DNA from: JBIOWF01 sp044868295
Lineage (GTDB): Bacteria; Actinomycetota; Actinomycetes; Streptosporangiales; Streptosporangiaceae
Assembly (NCBI GenBank): GCA_044868295.1
Contig: JBIOWF010000329.1
Location: 1 to 12,002, forward strand
Direction of reading: 5' to 3'
Length of the DNA stretch: 12,002 bases
In this document: positions 1 through 6,540 of the stretch, one piece after another
How the letters are laid out: each line of letters starts with the position of its first letter
Position numbering within the stretch: the first letter of the stretch is position 1
Position numbers and translations under genes: made by a program
Notes under the pieces: generated by a model
Database searches by the model: none
Seen by the model: only the letters and a program-made list of their open reading frames with translations
What the model was told of the DNA's origin: nothing

Positions 1-22
1 GTACGGCTCGGCCGAGCCGTAC
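1..22 (-). terminator. Perfect 22-bp palindrome downstream of the MFS gene
   Basis: The first 22 bases are a perfect palindrome with arm GTACGGCTCGG. It lies 23 bases beyond the stop codon of the minus-strand permease gene, so a transcript of that gene would end in a very stable GC-rich hairpin. No T-tract is visible because the window ends here. A terminator is the simplest reading; a protein-binding palindrome for a gene outside the window is possible. Confidence 0.5.
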
Positions 23-45
23 TCCGGGAACGGGCGAACGAGCCC

Positions 46-1242
46 TCAGCCCACCGTCGCGGACACCCTCTCGCCCGTACGGCGAAGCCGCATCACGAGA
101 AAGCCCCCGACGATCACGCTGGCGGCGCCGAGGACGCCGACCGCGTAGGCCAGGGAGCCCGTCTGCTCCTTGACGCCCAGCAGGAGCAGCGGGCAGACGA
201 ACGCGCCCAGGAAGAACGCCCCTGTCCACAGCCCGGTGCCGCGGCCGCGGTCCTCGAAGGCGAGCAGCGGCATCGCACGGGTGAGCAGTGTCGGCAGGAG
301 CAGGCCGGTGCCGACGCAGTTGAGCACGGCCCCGGCGACGACCACTGGGACGCTCGTGGCGAAGCAGACGATCCCGAACCCGGCTCCGCAGATCAGGAAT
401 TCGAGCGTGAGCAGGGCGGGCACCCGGCCGGACAACCGGGGGAACGCGGCGGCCCCGGCCACGGTTGCGAGGCTGGCCACCGCGGTGGCCAGGCCGATCA
501 CGCTGGTGGAGGTCACGCCCAGATCGTCGAGGAGATAGGACATCTCAACGGGAACCGTGTAGAAGACGATCGCGCCGAAGGTCGTGAGCAGGCACGGCAG
601 CGCCATGGTCCGCCATGGCATCCGCGTGTGCGACGTGCCGCCCCGATCCTGCTCAGCGGCACTCGTCGCGGGAAGCAGGGCCGCCATCAGTGGGGCGATC
701 AGCAGGCTGACGGCGTACGCCCAGAACGGGCCGCGCCATCCGGAGCCGCCCAGGACCCCGCCCAGAATGAAGAAGGCGGTCGCCGAGGCGGAGGCGCAGA
801 TGGTCTGGAGGGCCAGGTACCGGTCACGGGCGGGCCCACTGTAGTAATCGCCGATCAAGGTCGTGCAGCAGGTCATGATGGCGGCCTCGACGATGCCGAC
901 CAGCGCCCGGCTGGCGACGATCGCCTCCAGCGACGAGAGCCAGAGCGGCGCGGTGCCGAGCACGGCGTAGACGACCGTGGCCCAGACGAGCAGGCGCTTT
1001 CGGCCCAGTCTGTCGACGATCACACCGGCGAAGGGGGCGAGCAGGCCGAGGGCGAGCGCCGGAACGGTGAGCGCGACCGGGACCAGAGCGGCGGCTCCGG
1101 GAGTGGCGGCGAAGTGCTGCTGCATCTTGGGCAGCACGGGGGCGATCAGGACGGCGCCCAGGACCGGCAGGCAACTGCCGGCCATGAGCAGGACGCCCTG
1201 GACGCGCCCGGCCTGCCGTTGTGAGAGAACGCTGGCGGTCAT
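46..1242 (-). CDS. MFS transporter, 12-TM, drug/aromatic-acid permease type
   Basis: This encodes a 398-residue inner-membrane permease of the major facilitator superfamily, about the usual length. Long hydrophobic segments run throughout. The loop after the second segment carries the MFS motif A signature DRLGRKRL (residues about 77-84). Family knowledge gives proton-coupled uptake or efflux of a small molecule. The ATG at 1242 was chosen because AGAGGAC lies just upstream at good spacing; an ATG 33 bases further out has no comparable site and would add eleven non-hydrophobic residues. The gene lies downstream of the LysR gene on the same strand, and a copy of the presumed LysR operator (1368-1384) sits in its upstream region. 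I infer that it imports the aromatic substrate of the neighbouring pathway, but efflux cannot be excluded from sequence. Confidence 0.88.
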   Translation of the reverse strand: MTASVLSQRQAGRVQGVLLMAGSCLPVLGAVLIAPVLPKMQQHFAATPGAAALVPVALTVPALALGLLAPFAGVIVDRLGRKRLLVWATVVYAVLGTAPLWLSSLEAIVASRALVGIVEAAIMTCCTTLIGDYYSGPARDRYLALQTICASASATAFFILGGVLGGSGWRGPFWAYAVSLLIAPLMAALLPATSAAEQDRGGTSHTRMPWRTMALPCLLTTFGAIVFYTVPVEMSYLLDDLGVTSTSVIGLATAVASLATVAGAAAFPRLSGRVPALLTLEFLICGAGFGIVCFATSVPVVVAGAVLNCVGTGLLLPTLLTRAMPLLAFEDRGRGTGLWTGAFFLGAFVCPLLLLGVKEQTGSLAYAVGVLGAASVIVGGFLVMRLRRTGERVSATVG

Positions 1243-1298
1243 TGCTGTCCTCTGGGGGGATCGCGCGGCGTTCAACTGCGGCGCGGGATGGGCGGGAA

Positions 1299-1312
1299 CA
1301 CCTGGCCAGGTG
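1299..1312. promoter_or_regulatory. Perfect 14-bp palindrome in the MFS upstream region
   Basis: CACCTGGCCAGGTG is a perfect inverted repeat 57 bases upstream of the permease start codon. It differs from the CATCCA-type palindromes nearby, so if it is an operator it belongs to another regulator. No other copy was noticed in the window. Confidence 0.3.
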
Positions 1313-1367
1313 GCCTACATGTGGCAAACCGCGCAATGTGAGGGAAATCAAAGGTTCGGATGAGGCT

Positions 1368-1384
1368 CATCCACGGCATGGATG
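1368..1384. promoter_or_regulatory. Presumed LysR-family operator, copy 1 (MFS upstream)
   Basis: The sequence is CATCCA-CGGCA-TGGATG, a perfect 6-5-6 inverted repeat that contains the T-N11-A pattern typical of LysR-type regulator boxes. It lies about 125 bases upstream of the permease start and 31 bases past the lysR stop, where an activator site for the permease would be expected. The same half-sites recur at 1442-1458 and 2374-2390. Confidence 0.65.
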
Positions 1385-1415
1385 GGCGCCCCTTCACCGG
1401 GCGTCTCGTCCACCG

Positions 1416-2366
1416 TCATGGCGATTCTTCGACCGGCGCTTCATCCACACCATGGATGCGTGGCCCTTCGACCCGGCGGCCCACCCGCGCCATGAGATCG
1501 CGCAGCCAGACATGCCCCGCGTCGCGGGCGTGCACCGGGTGCCACCACATCGCCTCGGCGAGCGGGACGGCGTCGAAGGGGCACTCGAGGGTCCGGACCG
1601 CGGCGATCCCCTCATATCGGCGGGCCAGCCGCTCCTGGATCAGCGCGATCCGGGATGTGCCCGCGATGAGGAACGGGACCGACTGGAAACTCTCCACCAC
1701 GATCTCGACCCGGGGCTCGACTCCCAGCAGGGCGAGCTGGCGGGACGCGGGGGTGTAGGCCGTCGGCCGGTAGTACAGGTCCACCCAGGGCATGGAGGCG
1801 AGGTCGTCCATCGACAGGTCAGCGATCGGGTTTTCGGCCGCCACCAGGCACAGCCAGCGGTCGGTGAACAGATCGACGGCAGGGTAGCCCGCGATGATCC
1901 CGTGCGGCATGAGCACCCCGTCCACGGCGCGCAGCGTCGTGTCCAGGTCGTCGATGGCGGCCGGGCTGATCTGCTGGAGGCGCAGCCCTACGCCCGGCGC
2001 CTCCTCATGCACCGCCCTGGACAGTTCCTCACCCAGCACGGCCAGCGCGTAGTCGGCGACGATCAGGGTGAACTCCCGGTCGGAGCCGGCCGGATCGAAG
2101 TCCGCCTCGGCGGAGAAGAGCCGTTCCAGCAGCTCACACGCGGTTTCAGCAGGATCGATGAGCGTCAGGCCGAGAGGGGTCAGGTCGTAGGCGCCGCCGG
2201 TCCGTACGAGCAGCTCGTCGCCGAAGTGCCGGCGCAGCCGCGCCAGCGCGGCGCTCATCGCGGGCTGGCTGAGCCCGATCTCCCGGCCCGCGCGAGTCAC
2301 GTTCCGGGTACGCAACAGGGCACGCAGTGCGATCACGAGATTCAGGTCGAGGCTGGCGAGGTTCAT
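1416..2366 (-). CDS. LysR-family transcriptional regulator
   Basis: This 316-residue protein has the normal LysR length. The N-terminal winged helix-turn-helix spans residues 5-65, with the recognition region GLSQPAMSAALARLRRHFGD (31-50) and the typical LVRT and LTPLG motifs after it. A periplasmic-binding-like effector domain follows (about 90-300). LysR proteins bind an inducer, often a pathway substrate, and activate a divergent operon while repressing themselves. Here the divergent genes encode ring-cleavage and hydrolase enzymes. The ATG at 2366 is preceded by GGAAGG; that site abuts and partly overlaps palindrome copy 3, which suits autorepression. The last codons of the gene contain palindrome copy 2. 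The inducer cannot be read from the sequence. Confidence 0.93.
   Translation of the reverse strand: MNLASLDLNLVIALRALLRTRNVTRAGREIGLSQPAMSAALARLRRHFGDELLVRTGGAYDLTPLGLTLIDPAETACELLERLFSAEADFDPAGSDREFTLIVADYALAVLGEELSRAVHEEAPGVGLRLQQISPAAIDDLDTTLRAVDGVLMPHGIIAGYPAVDLFTDRWLCLVAAENPIADLSMDDLASMPWVDLYYRPTAYTPASRQLALLGVEPRVEIVVESFQSVPFLIAGTSRIALIQERLARRYEGIAAVRTLECPFDAVPLAEAMWWHPVHARDAGHVWLRDLMARVGRRVEGPRIHGVDEAPVEESP
1442..1458. promoter_or_regulatory. Presumed LysR-family operator, copy 2 (inside lysR 3' end)
   Basis: The sequence is CATCCA-CACCA-TGGATG, a perfect 6-5-6 inverted repeat identical in both half-sites to copies 1 and 3. It lies inside the lysR coding sequence, 26 bases from its stop. 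Its centre is 74 bp from the centre of copy 1, close to seven helical turns, so two bound dimers could face the same side of the DNA upstream of the permease gene (inference). Confidence 0.6.
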
Positions 2367-2373
2367 GGCCTTC

Positions 2374-2390
2374 CATCCATGTCGTGGATG
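2374..2390. promoter_or_regulatory. Presumed LysR-family operator, copy 3 (lysR/operon divergent region)
   Basis: The sequence is CATCCA-TGTCG-TGGATG, a perfect 6-5-6 inverted repeat with a T-N11-A core. It begins 8 bases upstream of the lysR start codon and overlaps its ribosome-binding region. It is 76 bases before the GTG of the first gene of the divergent operon. A regulator bound here could repress lysR and act on the operon promoter. No convincing -35/-10 pair was found in 2391-2460, as expected for an activator-dependent promoter. Confidence 0.7.
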
Positions 2391-2466
2391 AAGTGCATAT
2401 TAAGCATTGATTTCCCCGATCATGCGCGAGCGCACACAGTTAACGCAATCGCTTGGGAGGAATCTC

Positions 2467-2667
2467 GTGGAAACATTCGCGCTCGGCGCCGGCCTGGTGT
2501 CCCGCGTCTCGCAGAGCCCCCGGCCACTGTCCAGCGGCCGCGTGCTGCCCGGCAGCCCCGTCGGCACGGGCCTGGCCTGGGGGCGACCGCTGCGGGACGG
2601 GGATATCGTGGAGGGCTCGGTCACAGGCCTTGGTGCGGGGCGCGACCTCCGCCGGGCCGAGCGGTGA
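2467..2667 (+). pseudogene. Remnant of a fumarylacetoacetate hydrolase (FAH) family gene, C-terminal part only
   Basis: A 66-residue reading frame starts at GTG 2467 behind a strong GGGAGG site with 6-base spacing. From about residue 22 it reads LSSGRVLPGSPVGTG and then RPLRDGDIVEGSVTGLG. This is the C-terminal signature of the FAH fold (GTPxGxG, then PGDxVxxxxxGLG). Normal FAH proteins are about 220-300 residues, so the metal-binding core is absent. Start, ribosome site and stop are intact, which suggests an internal deletion rather than a missing 5' end. The TGA overlaps the GTG of the cyclase gene (GTGA), so translation of this short frame could still serve to couple the next gene. Family enzymes hydrolyse or isomerise ring-cleavage products, which fits the operon. 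It cannot be an active FAH enzyme as it stands. Confidence 0.6.
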
Positions 2668-3731
2668 ACGCCGAAGAGGCCGTCGCCGAAGCCGCCCGGA
2701 AGTTCTCCAACTGGGGCCGCTGGGGCGCCGACGACGTGCGCGGCACCCTCAACTTCCTCGACGAGGACAAACGCGTCGAGGCCGCCCGGCTCGTGCGCAG
2801 GGGCGTCACCTTCTCGCTGTCCCAGCGGTTCGACATGAACGGCCCGCAGCGCGGCTGGCGGCGCCGTACCAACCCGGTGCACACCATGCTCGACACCGGG
2901 ACCGACGCGGCGGCGGGAAAACAGGGGTTCCCGCACGGCATCGGCGGCGCCGATGACGTGATCTTCATGCCGCTCCAGTGCTCCACCCAGTGGGACGGCC
3001 TGGGCCACATCTTCGACCACGGTTTCGCCTGGAACGGCCGCAGGGCGCAGGACGTGGTCACCGCCGACGGCGACCTGGTGACCGGGATCGAGACGATCGC
3101 CGAGGTCGTGGCCGGGCGCGGGGTCCTGCTCGACGTCGGGCGCGTCATCGGACAAAGCGTCATCAGAGACAGCGTCATCAGAGACAGCGGCCCGGGACAC
3201 AATGACCCAGGACACAATGACCCAGGACACAGCGGCCCAGGACACAGCGGCCCAGGACGCGGCGGCCCAGGACGCGGCGGTGAGCTGCCGGACGGGTTCG
3301 CCATCACCGAGGAACACCTTGAGGCGACCATCTCCGCCCACGGGGTGACCGTCGGCCGCGGCGACATCGTCTGCGTCCGCACCGGGCAGCTCGCCCGGGC
3401 CAGGCGTGACGGCTGGGGCGAGTACGCCGGAGGCCCTGCGCCCGGGCTGTCGTTCACGACGGCCGGATGGCTGCATCGCACCGAGATCGCCGCCATCGCC
3501 ACCGACACCTGGGGCTTCGAGGTCCGCCCCAACGAGTTCGACAACGCCTTCCAGCCCCTCCACCAGGTCGCCATCCCGAACATGGGGCTGCTCATCGGCG
3601 AGATGTGGGACCTGGAGGCCCTCGCCGAGGACTGCGCGGCCGACGGCGTGTACGAGTTCCAGCTCATCGCCGCACCCTTGCCGATCACCGGGGCGGTCGG
3701 CTCCCCCGTCAACCCCATCGCCCTCAAATAG
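2664..3731 (+). CDS. Cyclase family protein (PF04199, kynurenine-formamidase/isatin-hydrolase-like hydrolase)
   Basis: This 355-residue protein starts at a GTG that overlaps the preceding stop codon by four bases. The N-terminus FSNWGRWGADDVRGTLNFL (14-32) and the block PLQCSTQWDGLGH (103-115) are typical of the large cyclase-family branch. In the kynurenine formamidase branch the equivalent motif is HxGTHxD with metal-binding histidines. Here those positions read Q-C-S-T-Q-W-D, with D111 and H115 kept, so metal ligation may differ. Further conserved blocks are ITEEHLEA (214-221), DIVCVRTGQ (234-242) and PLHQVAIPNMGL (298-309). Residues 163-207 are an array of 5-residue repeats (GHNDP, GHSGP, GRGGP) at a point where relatives have a short loop. 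It probably hydrolyses an amide, ester or ring bond in the aromatic pathway; the substrate is unknown. Confidence 0.88.
   Translation: MNAEEAVAEAARKFSNWGRWGADDVRGTLNFLDEDKRVEAARLVRRGVTFSLSQRFDMNGPQRGWRRRTNPVHTMLDTGTDAAAGKQGFPHGIGGADDVIFMPLQCSTQWDGLGHIFDHGFAWNGRRAQDVVTADGDLVTGIETIAEVVAGRGVLLDVGRVIGQSVIRDSVIRDSGPGHNDPGHNDPGHSGPGHSGPGRGGPGRGGELPDGFAITEEHLEATISAHGVTVGRGDIVCVRTGQLARARRDGWGEYAGGPAPGLSFTTAGWLHRTEIAAIATDTWGFEVRPNEFDNAFQPLHQVAIPNMGLLIGEMWDLEALAEDCAADGVYEFQLIAAPLPITGAVGSPVNPIALK
3151..3285 (+). repeat. Nine tandem 15-bp repeats inside the cyclase gene
   Basis: Nine consecutive 15-base units run without a gap. They include gacacaatgacccag twice (3196-3225), gacacagcggcccag twice (3226-3255) and gacgcggcggcccag followed by a diverging copy (3256-3285); units 1-3 are older relatives with agcgtcatca. 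Identical units are mostly adjacent in pairs, which suggests stepwise duplication by slippage or unequal recombination. Fifteen is a multiple of three, so the frame is kept and each unit adds five residues. The encoded segment is polar, glycine/proline-rich and almost certainly unstructured. Confidence 0.93.
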
Positions 3732-3739
3732 GACAAGCA

Positions 3740-4361
3740 GTGAACGTTCTGATCGTCGGAGGCGGCATCTCCGGATCCGCCCTGGCCATCCTGCTCGCCC
3801 GGTCCGGCGTGACCGTCGAGATCGTTGAGCTGAAGCCCGCGTGGACCACGCTCGGCTCGGGCATCACGCTGCAGGGCAACGCGCTGCGGGTGCTGCGCGA
3901 GCTCGGCGCGCGACAAGGAGTCGATCCCGCCCGCCCGCAAGGCGGAGGTCATGCGAGCCCTGGCCGAGCCGTACGGCGGAGCCTGGGACGAGATCAAGCA
4001 GGACATCACCGATCCGGACCGGGTGAACTACACGTGGTTCGAATCCCTCCTGGTCGAACGGCCGTGGAACCGCGGCCGCGTCGTCGTGATCGGCGACGCC
4101 GCGCATGCCTGCCCGCCCACCCTCGCCCAGGGCGCGGCCATGTGCCTGGAGGACGCTCTCGTCCTGGCCGAGTCGCTGCTCGCCCGCGGGACGGTCGACG
4201 AGCCGCTGTTCGAGACGTTCATGGACCGGCGCTTCGACCGGGTCCGCACCATTGTGGACAGCTCGATCCAGCTGGCCCGCCGGCAGCTCACCCCCTCCCC
4301 CGACGCCGACGTGCCCGGCCTGATGGGCCGCACCTCGGCTCTCGTGAGCGGGACGCCGTGA
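3740..4361 (+). pseudogene. FAD-dependent aromatic monooxygenase (PHBH type), internally deleted and frameshifted
   Basis: The gene begins at GTG 3740, 8 bases after the cyclase stop. It reads a perfect N-terminal FAD-binding motif (VLIVGGGISGSALAILLARS, residues 3-22, with the acidic end at E30), then GITLQGNALRVLRELG. At about 3905-3912 the homology jumps frame and resumes as RDKESIPPARKAEVMRALAEP, continuing through the second flavin motif VVVIGDAAHACPP (about 4081-4119) to the stop at 4361. Together the parts give about 208 residues, whereas the family has about 380-400. The substrate-binding middle (roughly 180 residues) is missing, and the parts are out of frame. It should be inactive. 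Intact relatives hydroxylate aromatic rings and would supply the catechol-type substrate for the dioxygenase downstream. An assembly error over a collapsed segment is the main alternative. Confidence 0.85.
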
Positions 4362-4400
4362 GCGCGGCGCCACCGCCCTCTTCCACATGAAGGACGTGAC

Positions 4401-5327
4401 ATGCGACTGATCACCCATCTACGGCACGTCGACCTCGCCGTGCCGGACTACCACAGGCAGCGGGAGTTCTACTCCGGCGTCTGGGGGCTGACCGAGGTCG
4501 CGAGCGACACCGGGATCTCGTTCCTGGCGGCGGTCGGCTCGCCCGAGCAGTACATCGTCCGGCTGCGCGAGGCCGACGAGAAGCGGCTCGACCTGATCGC
4601 CTTCGGCGCCGCCGGCGAGGAGGACGTCGACGCGCTGGCCGACCGGCTGCGCGCCGCGGAGGTGCGACTCATCAGCGAGCCGGGCAAGCTCGACACCCCC
4701 GGAGGCGGGTACGGCTTCCGCTTCTTCGACGTCGACGGGCGCACCGTCGAGGTCTCCTCGGACGTCGCCGTCCGGCGGCACCGCAGGCTGGAGAAGAAGG
4801 AGTCGGTCCCGGTACGGCTCTCGCACGTCGTCCTGAACGCGCCCGACATCGACCGGACGCGGCTGTGGTACGAGCAGCACCTGGGCTTCGCGCTGTCGGA
4901 CACGCTGGCCTCACCGCACATGGGCGGGGTCATGCACTTCATGCGCTGCAACCCCCAGCACCACAGCATGGCCATCGCCCACGGCCCGCACGCCTCGCTG
5001 CACCACATCTCCTTCGAGCTGCGCGGTGTCGACGAGTACATGTACGGCACCGGGCGGCTGCTCCGCGCCGGAGTCCGCATGATCTGGGGGCCCGGCCGTC
5101 ACCTCGCGGGCGACAACACCTTCTCCTACGATCCGCACGGCAACACCGTCGAGTACACCACCGAGCTGGAGCTGCTCGACGAGGACACCTGGCACCCGCA
5201 TGTCCACGACTTCTCGCAGCCGGAGGTCAGCGACCAGTGGGGCACCGCCAACCCGATGAACGAGCTCGTCGCCAAGGAGTCCTTCAACGACGTCGACCGC
5301 GGCGTCTTCGTCGCCCCACCCGTGTGA
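4401..5327 (+). CDS. Two-domain VOC protein, type I extradiol dioxygenase
   Basis: This 308-residue protein has the usual length for catechol 2,3-dioxygenase/BphC-type enzymes and two vicinal-oxygen-chelate modules: residues 5-120 (LRHVDLAVPD) and 138-255 (LSHVVLNAPD). The Fe(II) ligand set of type I extradiol enzymes is visible in the second domain: H142, H201 or H202 (LHHISFEL) and E251 (GNTVEY). The active-site GPGRH with H234, a nearby HH at 187-188 and Y243 also match. It should cleave a catechol-like ring next to the diol with O2. GAAGGA precedes the ATG. The gene lies 39 bases after the broken monooxygenase, as the last gene of the plus-strand operon. Its substrate is not deducible; with the monooxygenase broken, it may depend on catechols made elsewhere. 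Confidence 0.9.
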   Translation: MRLITHLRHVDLAVPDYHRQREFYSGVWGLTEVASDTGISFLAAVGSPEQYIVRLREADEKRLDLIAFGAAGEEDVDALADRLRAAEVRLISEPGKLDTPGGGYGFRFFDVDGRTVEVSSDVAVRRHRRLEKKESVPVRLSHVVLNAPDIDRTRLWYEQHLGFALSDTLASPHMGGVMHFMRCNPQHHSMAIAHGPHASLHHISFELRGVDEYMYGTGRLLRAGVRMIWGPGRHLAGDNTFSYDPHGNTVEYTTELELLDEDTWHPHVHDFSQPEVSDQWGTANPMNELVAKESFNDVDRGVFVAPPV

Positions 5328-5399
5328 GGCTCGTGGCGGGCGTACGGCGTCCCGGCCCCTCAATGACCGATGGAGGCCGCTCGCGTGGTGATGCGGTGG

Positions 5400-5858
5400 T
5401 CAGATCCGGGTCGGGGCCGCGGTGGGCCGGCGGCTCAGCAGGAGGCCAAGCGCGATCATCCCCACACCGAGGATGAAGTGGAGCCAGTTGTCGGCGGTGT
5501 TGACCGGCACGAAGTTGGCCGGGCTGTCATGGGTGATCAGCAGGCCGTACAGCCACAGCAGCAGGTAGATCACTCCGGTGCCGATGAGGAATCCACGCGC
5601 TCCCGGCCACGTACGGGACAGCAGGACGCCGGCGACGCCGAACAGCAGGTGGACAATGTTGTGCAGGATCGACACCTCGAAGATCCCGAGCAACATGGCG
5701 TCGGAATGACGCCCGGCGAACTCGATCTTGTCCAGGTCGGCGGTGATGCCGGGGACGAACCCCAGCAATCCGACCAGAAGGAACACGACTCCCACGATCA
5801 ACGCCGCGAGTTGCAGCGGCGAGTGCGCGTTGCGCAAGGAGCCCAGCGCCATCGTCAT
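5400..5858 (-). CDS. DUF4383 domain membrane protein
   Basis: This 152-residue integral membrane protein has four predicted helices (about 15-37, 55-80, 88-108, 126-142). It carries the hallmarks of the actinobacterial DUF4383 family: SPLQLAALIVGVVFLLVG, the central ILHNIVHLLFGVAG and the block NFVPVNTADNWLHF (115-128). The start at 5858 was chosen because AGGA lies 8 bases upstream and the reading frame further upstream is charged and unlike the family. The function of DUF4383 is unknown. It converges on the dioxygenase gene with 72 bases between stop codons, where no strong terminator was seen. It is probably a single transcription unit. Confidence 0.9.
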   Translation of the reverse strand: MTMALGSLRNAHSPLQLAALIVGVVFLLVGLLGFVPGITADLDKIEFAGRHSDAMLLGIFEVSILHNIVHLLFGVAGVLLSRTWPGARGFLIGTGVIYLLLWLYGLLITHDSPANFVPVNTADNWLHFILGVGMIALGLLLSRRPTAAPTRI

Positions 5859-6042
5859 CAACGTCGTCCTGCTCGCGCTGGCCGCCGTCGTGGCCTGGGG
5901 TCGCTTCGGGCCGTACGCGTTCTGAGCGGCGCCCGATCGGGCCCGATCCTTGCGGTACGGGCGGCCGGCGCAGAGGTTTTCGGCGGCCTCACGGGACGAG
6001 TGGCCGGCGCGGGGTCCTCGGCGGCCTCGCGCCGGCAGACGG

Positions 6043-6419
6043 TCAGGACGGCGTTCGCTCTCCGAGCAGCAGCATGCCCAGTCGCTCGACCGTCGTGCGG
6101 GATGCGATGTGCAGACGTGCGACGTCGAGCCCCTCATCCCCCAGGACCACAAGCAGAGCTTCCTCGCGCACGGCGTAGACGACGACGTGGCCGCCGCCGC
6201 AGCGGATCATCACCTCGCGGAGCTCGCCCATCCCCGCTTCACGGCCGGTGCGCTTGCCCAGGCCCAGAGAGGCGGCGGCCAGGGCGGCAAGCGCCTCCGG
6301 GCGCACTCCCTCGGTGTCGGCCGTCACCAGCAGCCCGTCCACGGCCGCCACGGCGGTCTCCGTCACGCCGGGCACCTGCTCGCGCAGCGTCGCAGCTCGG
6401 AGAGCACTTCCTGGCTCAT
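6043..6419 (-). pseudogene. Roadblock/LC7 domain protein, frameshifted near its 5' end
   Basis: The main frame (from GTG 6375) reads PGVTETAVAAVDGLLVTADT, then LAALAAASLGLGKR, ELREVMIRCGGGHVVVYAV and DVARLHIASRTTVERLG. This is a full Roadblock/LC7 fold like MglB and the conservon CvnB proteins, which act on or with small GTPases. Family members begin about 20 residues earlier with a helix such as LxELRRLRExVPGV. That helix is present here from ATG 6419 (MSQEVLSELRR) behind a strong GAGGGGG site, but in a different frame: near 6388 one base is missing and the upstream frame stops at 6363. Restoring one base would give about 125 residues. Either the gene is freshly inactivated, a sequencing error is present, or a shorter protein starts at GTG 6375 without a convincing ribosome site. 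Confidence 0.75.
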
Positions 6420-6540
6420 CTTGCCCCCTCTTTCCTCAACGCGTCGGACCCATCCTTTTCTCCTGCCGCCGCATGACCCGGGCGGCGTTTCGACCCGTGA
6501 ACACCAAGCTGGATCACTCCAAGATCAAGGTGGCCGGAGT

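Noticed and set aside
1221..2663. Long plus-strand open frame in phase with the cyclase, extending upstream across the lysR gene
   Set aside because: It is antisense to a clear LysR protein; the family-like N-terminus and the GTGA overlap fix the cyclase start at 2664.
3151..3285. The repeat array as a CRISPR
   Set aside because: Units are contiguous 15-mers without spacers, in frame within a gene, and there are no cas genes.
2400..4009. Long open frames on the minus strand opposite the cyclase and monooxygenase genes
   Set aside because: They mirror the high-GC plus-strand genes, show no family resemblance and run through the operator and promoter region.
4030..4052. GGTTCGAATCCCTC, which looks like a tRNA T-loop
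   Set aside because: It lies within well-conserved monooxygenase coding sequence (VNYTWFESLL), and no acceptor or anticodon stem pairs with it.
5328..5399. Terminator between the dioxygenase and DUF4383 genes
   Set aside because: Only short, imperfect pairings were found; none is convincing.
5859..6152. Upstream extension of the DUF4383 frame
   Set aside because: The extra 98 residues are Arg/Ser-rich and not membrane-like, overlap the Roadblock gene, and the family start with a ribosome site is at 5858.
6420..6540. A small plus-strand frame ending VNTKLDHSKIKVAGVY, or a dispersed repeat in the Roadblock/DUF4388 spacer
   Set aside because: There is no ribosome site and only a weak CACC/GGTG stem. 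It looked somewhat like an intergenic repeat of related genomes, but I cannot support that from one window.
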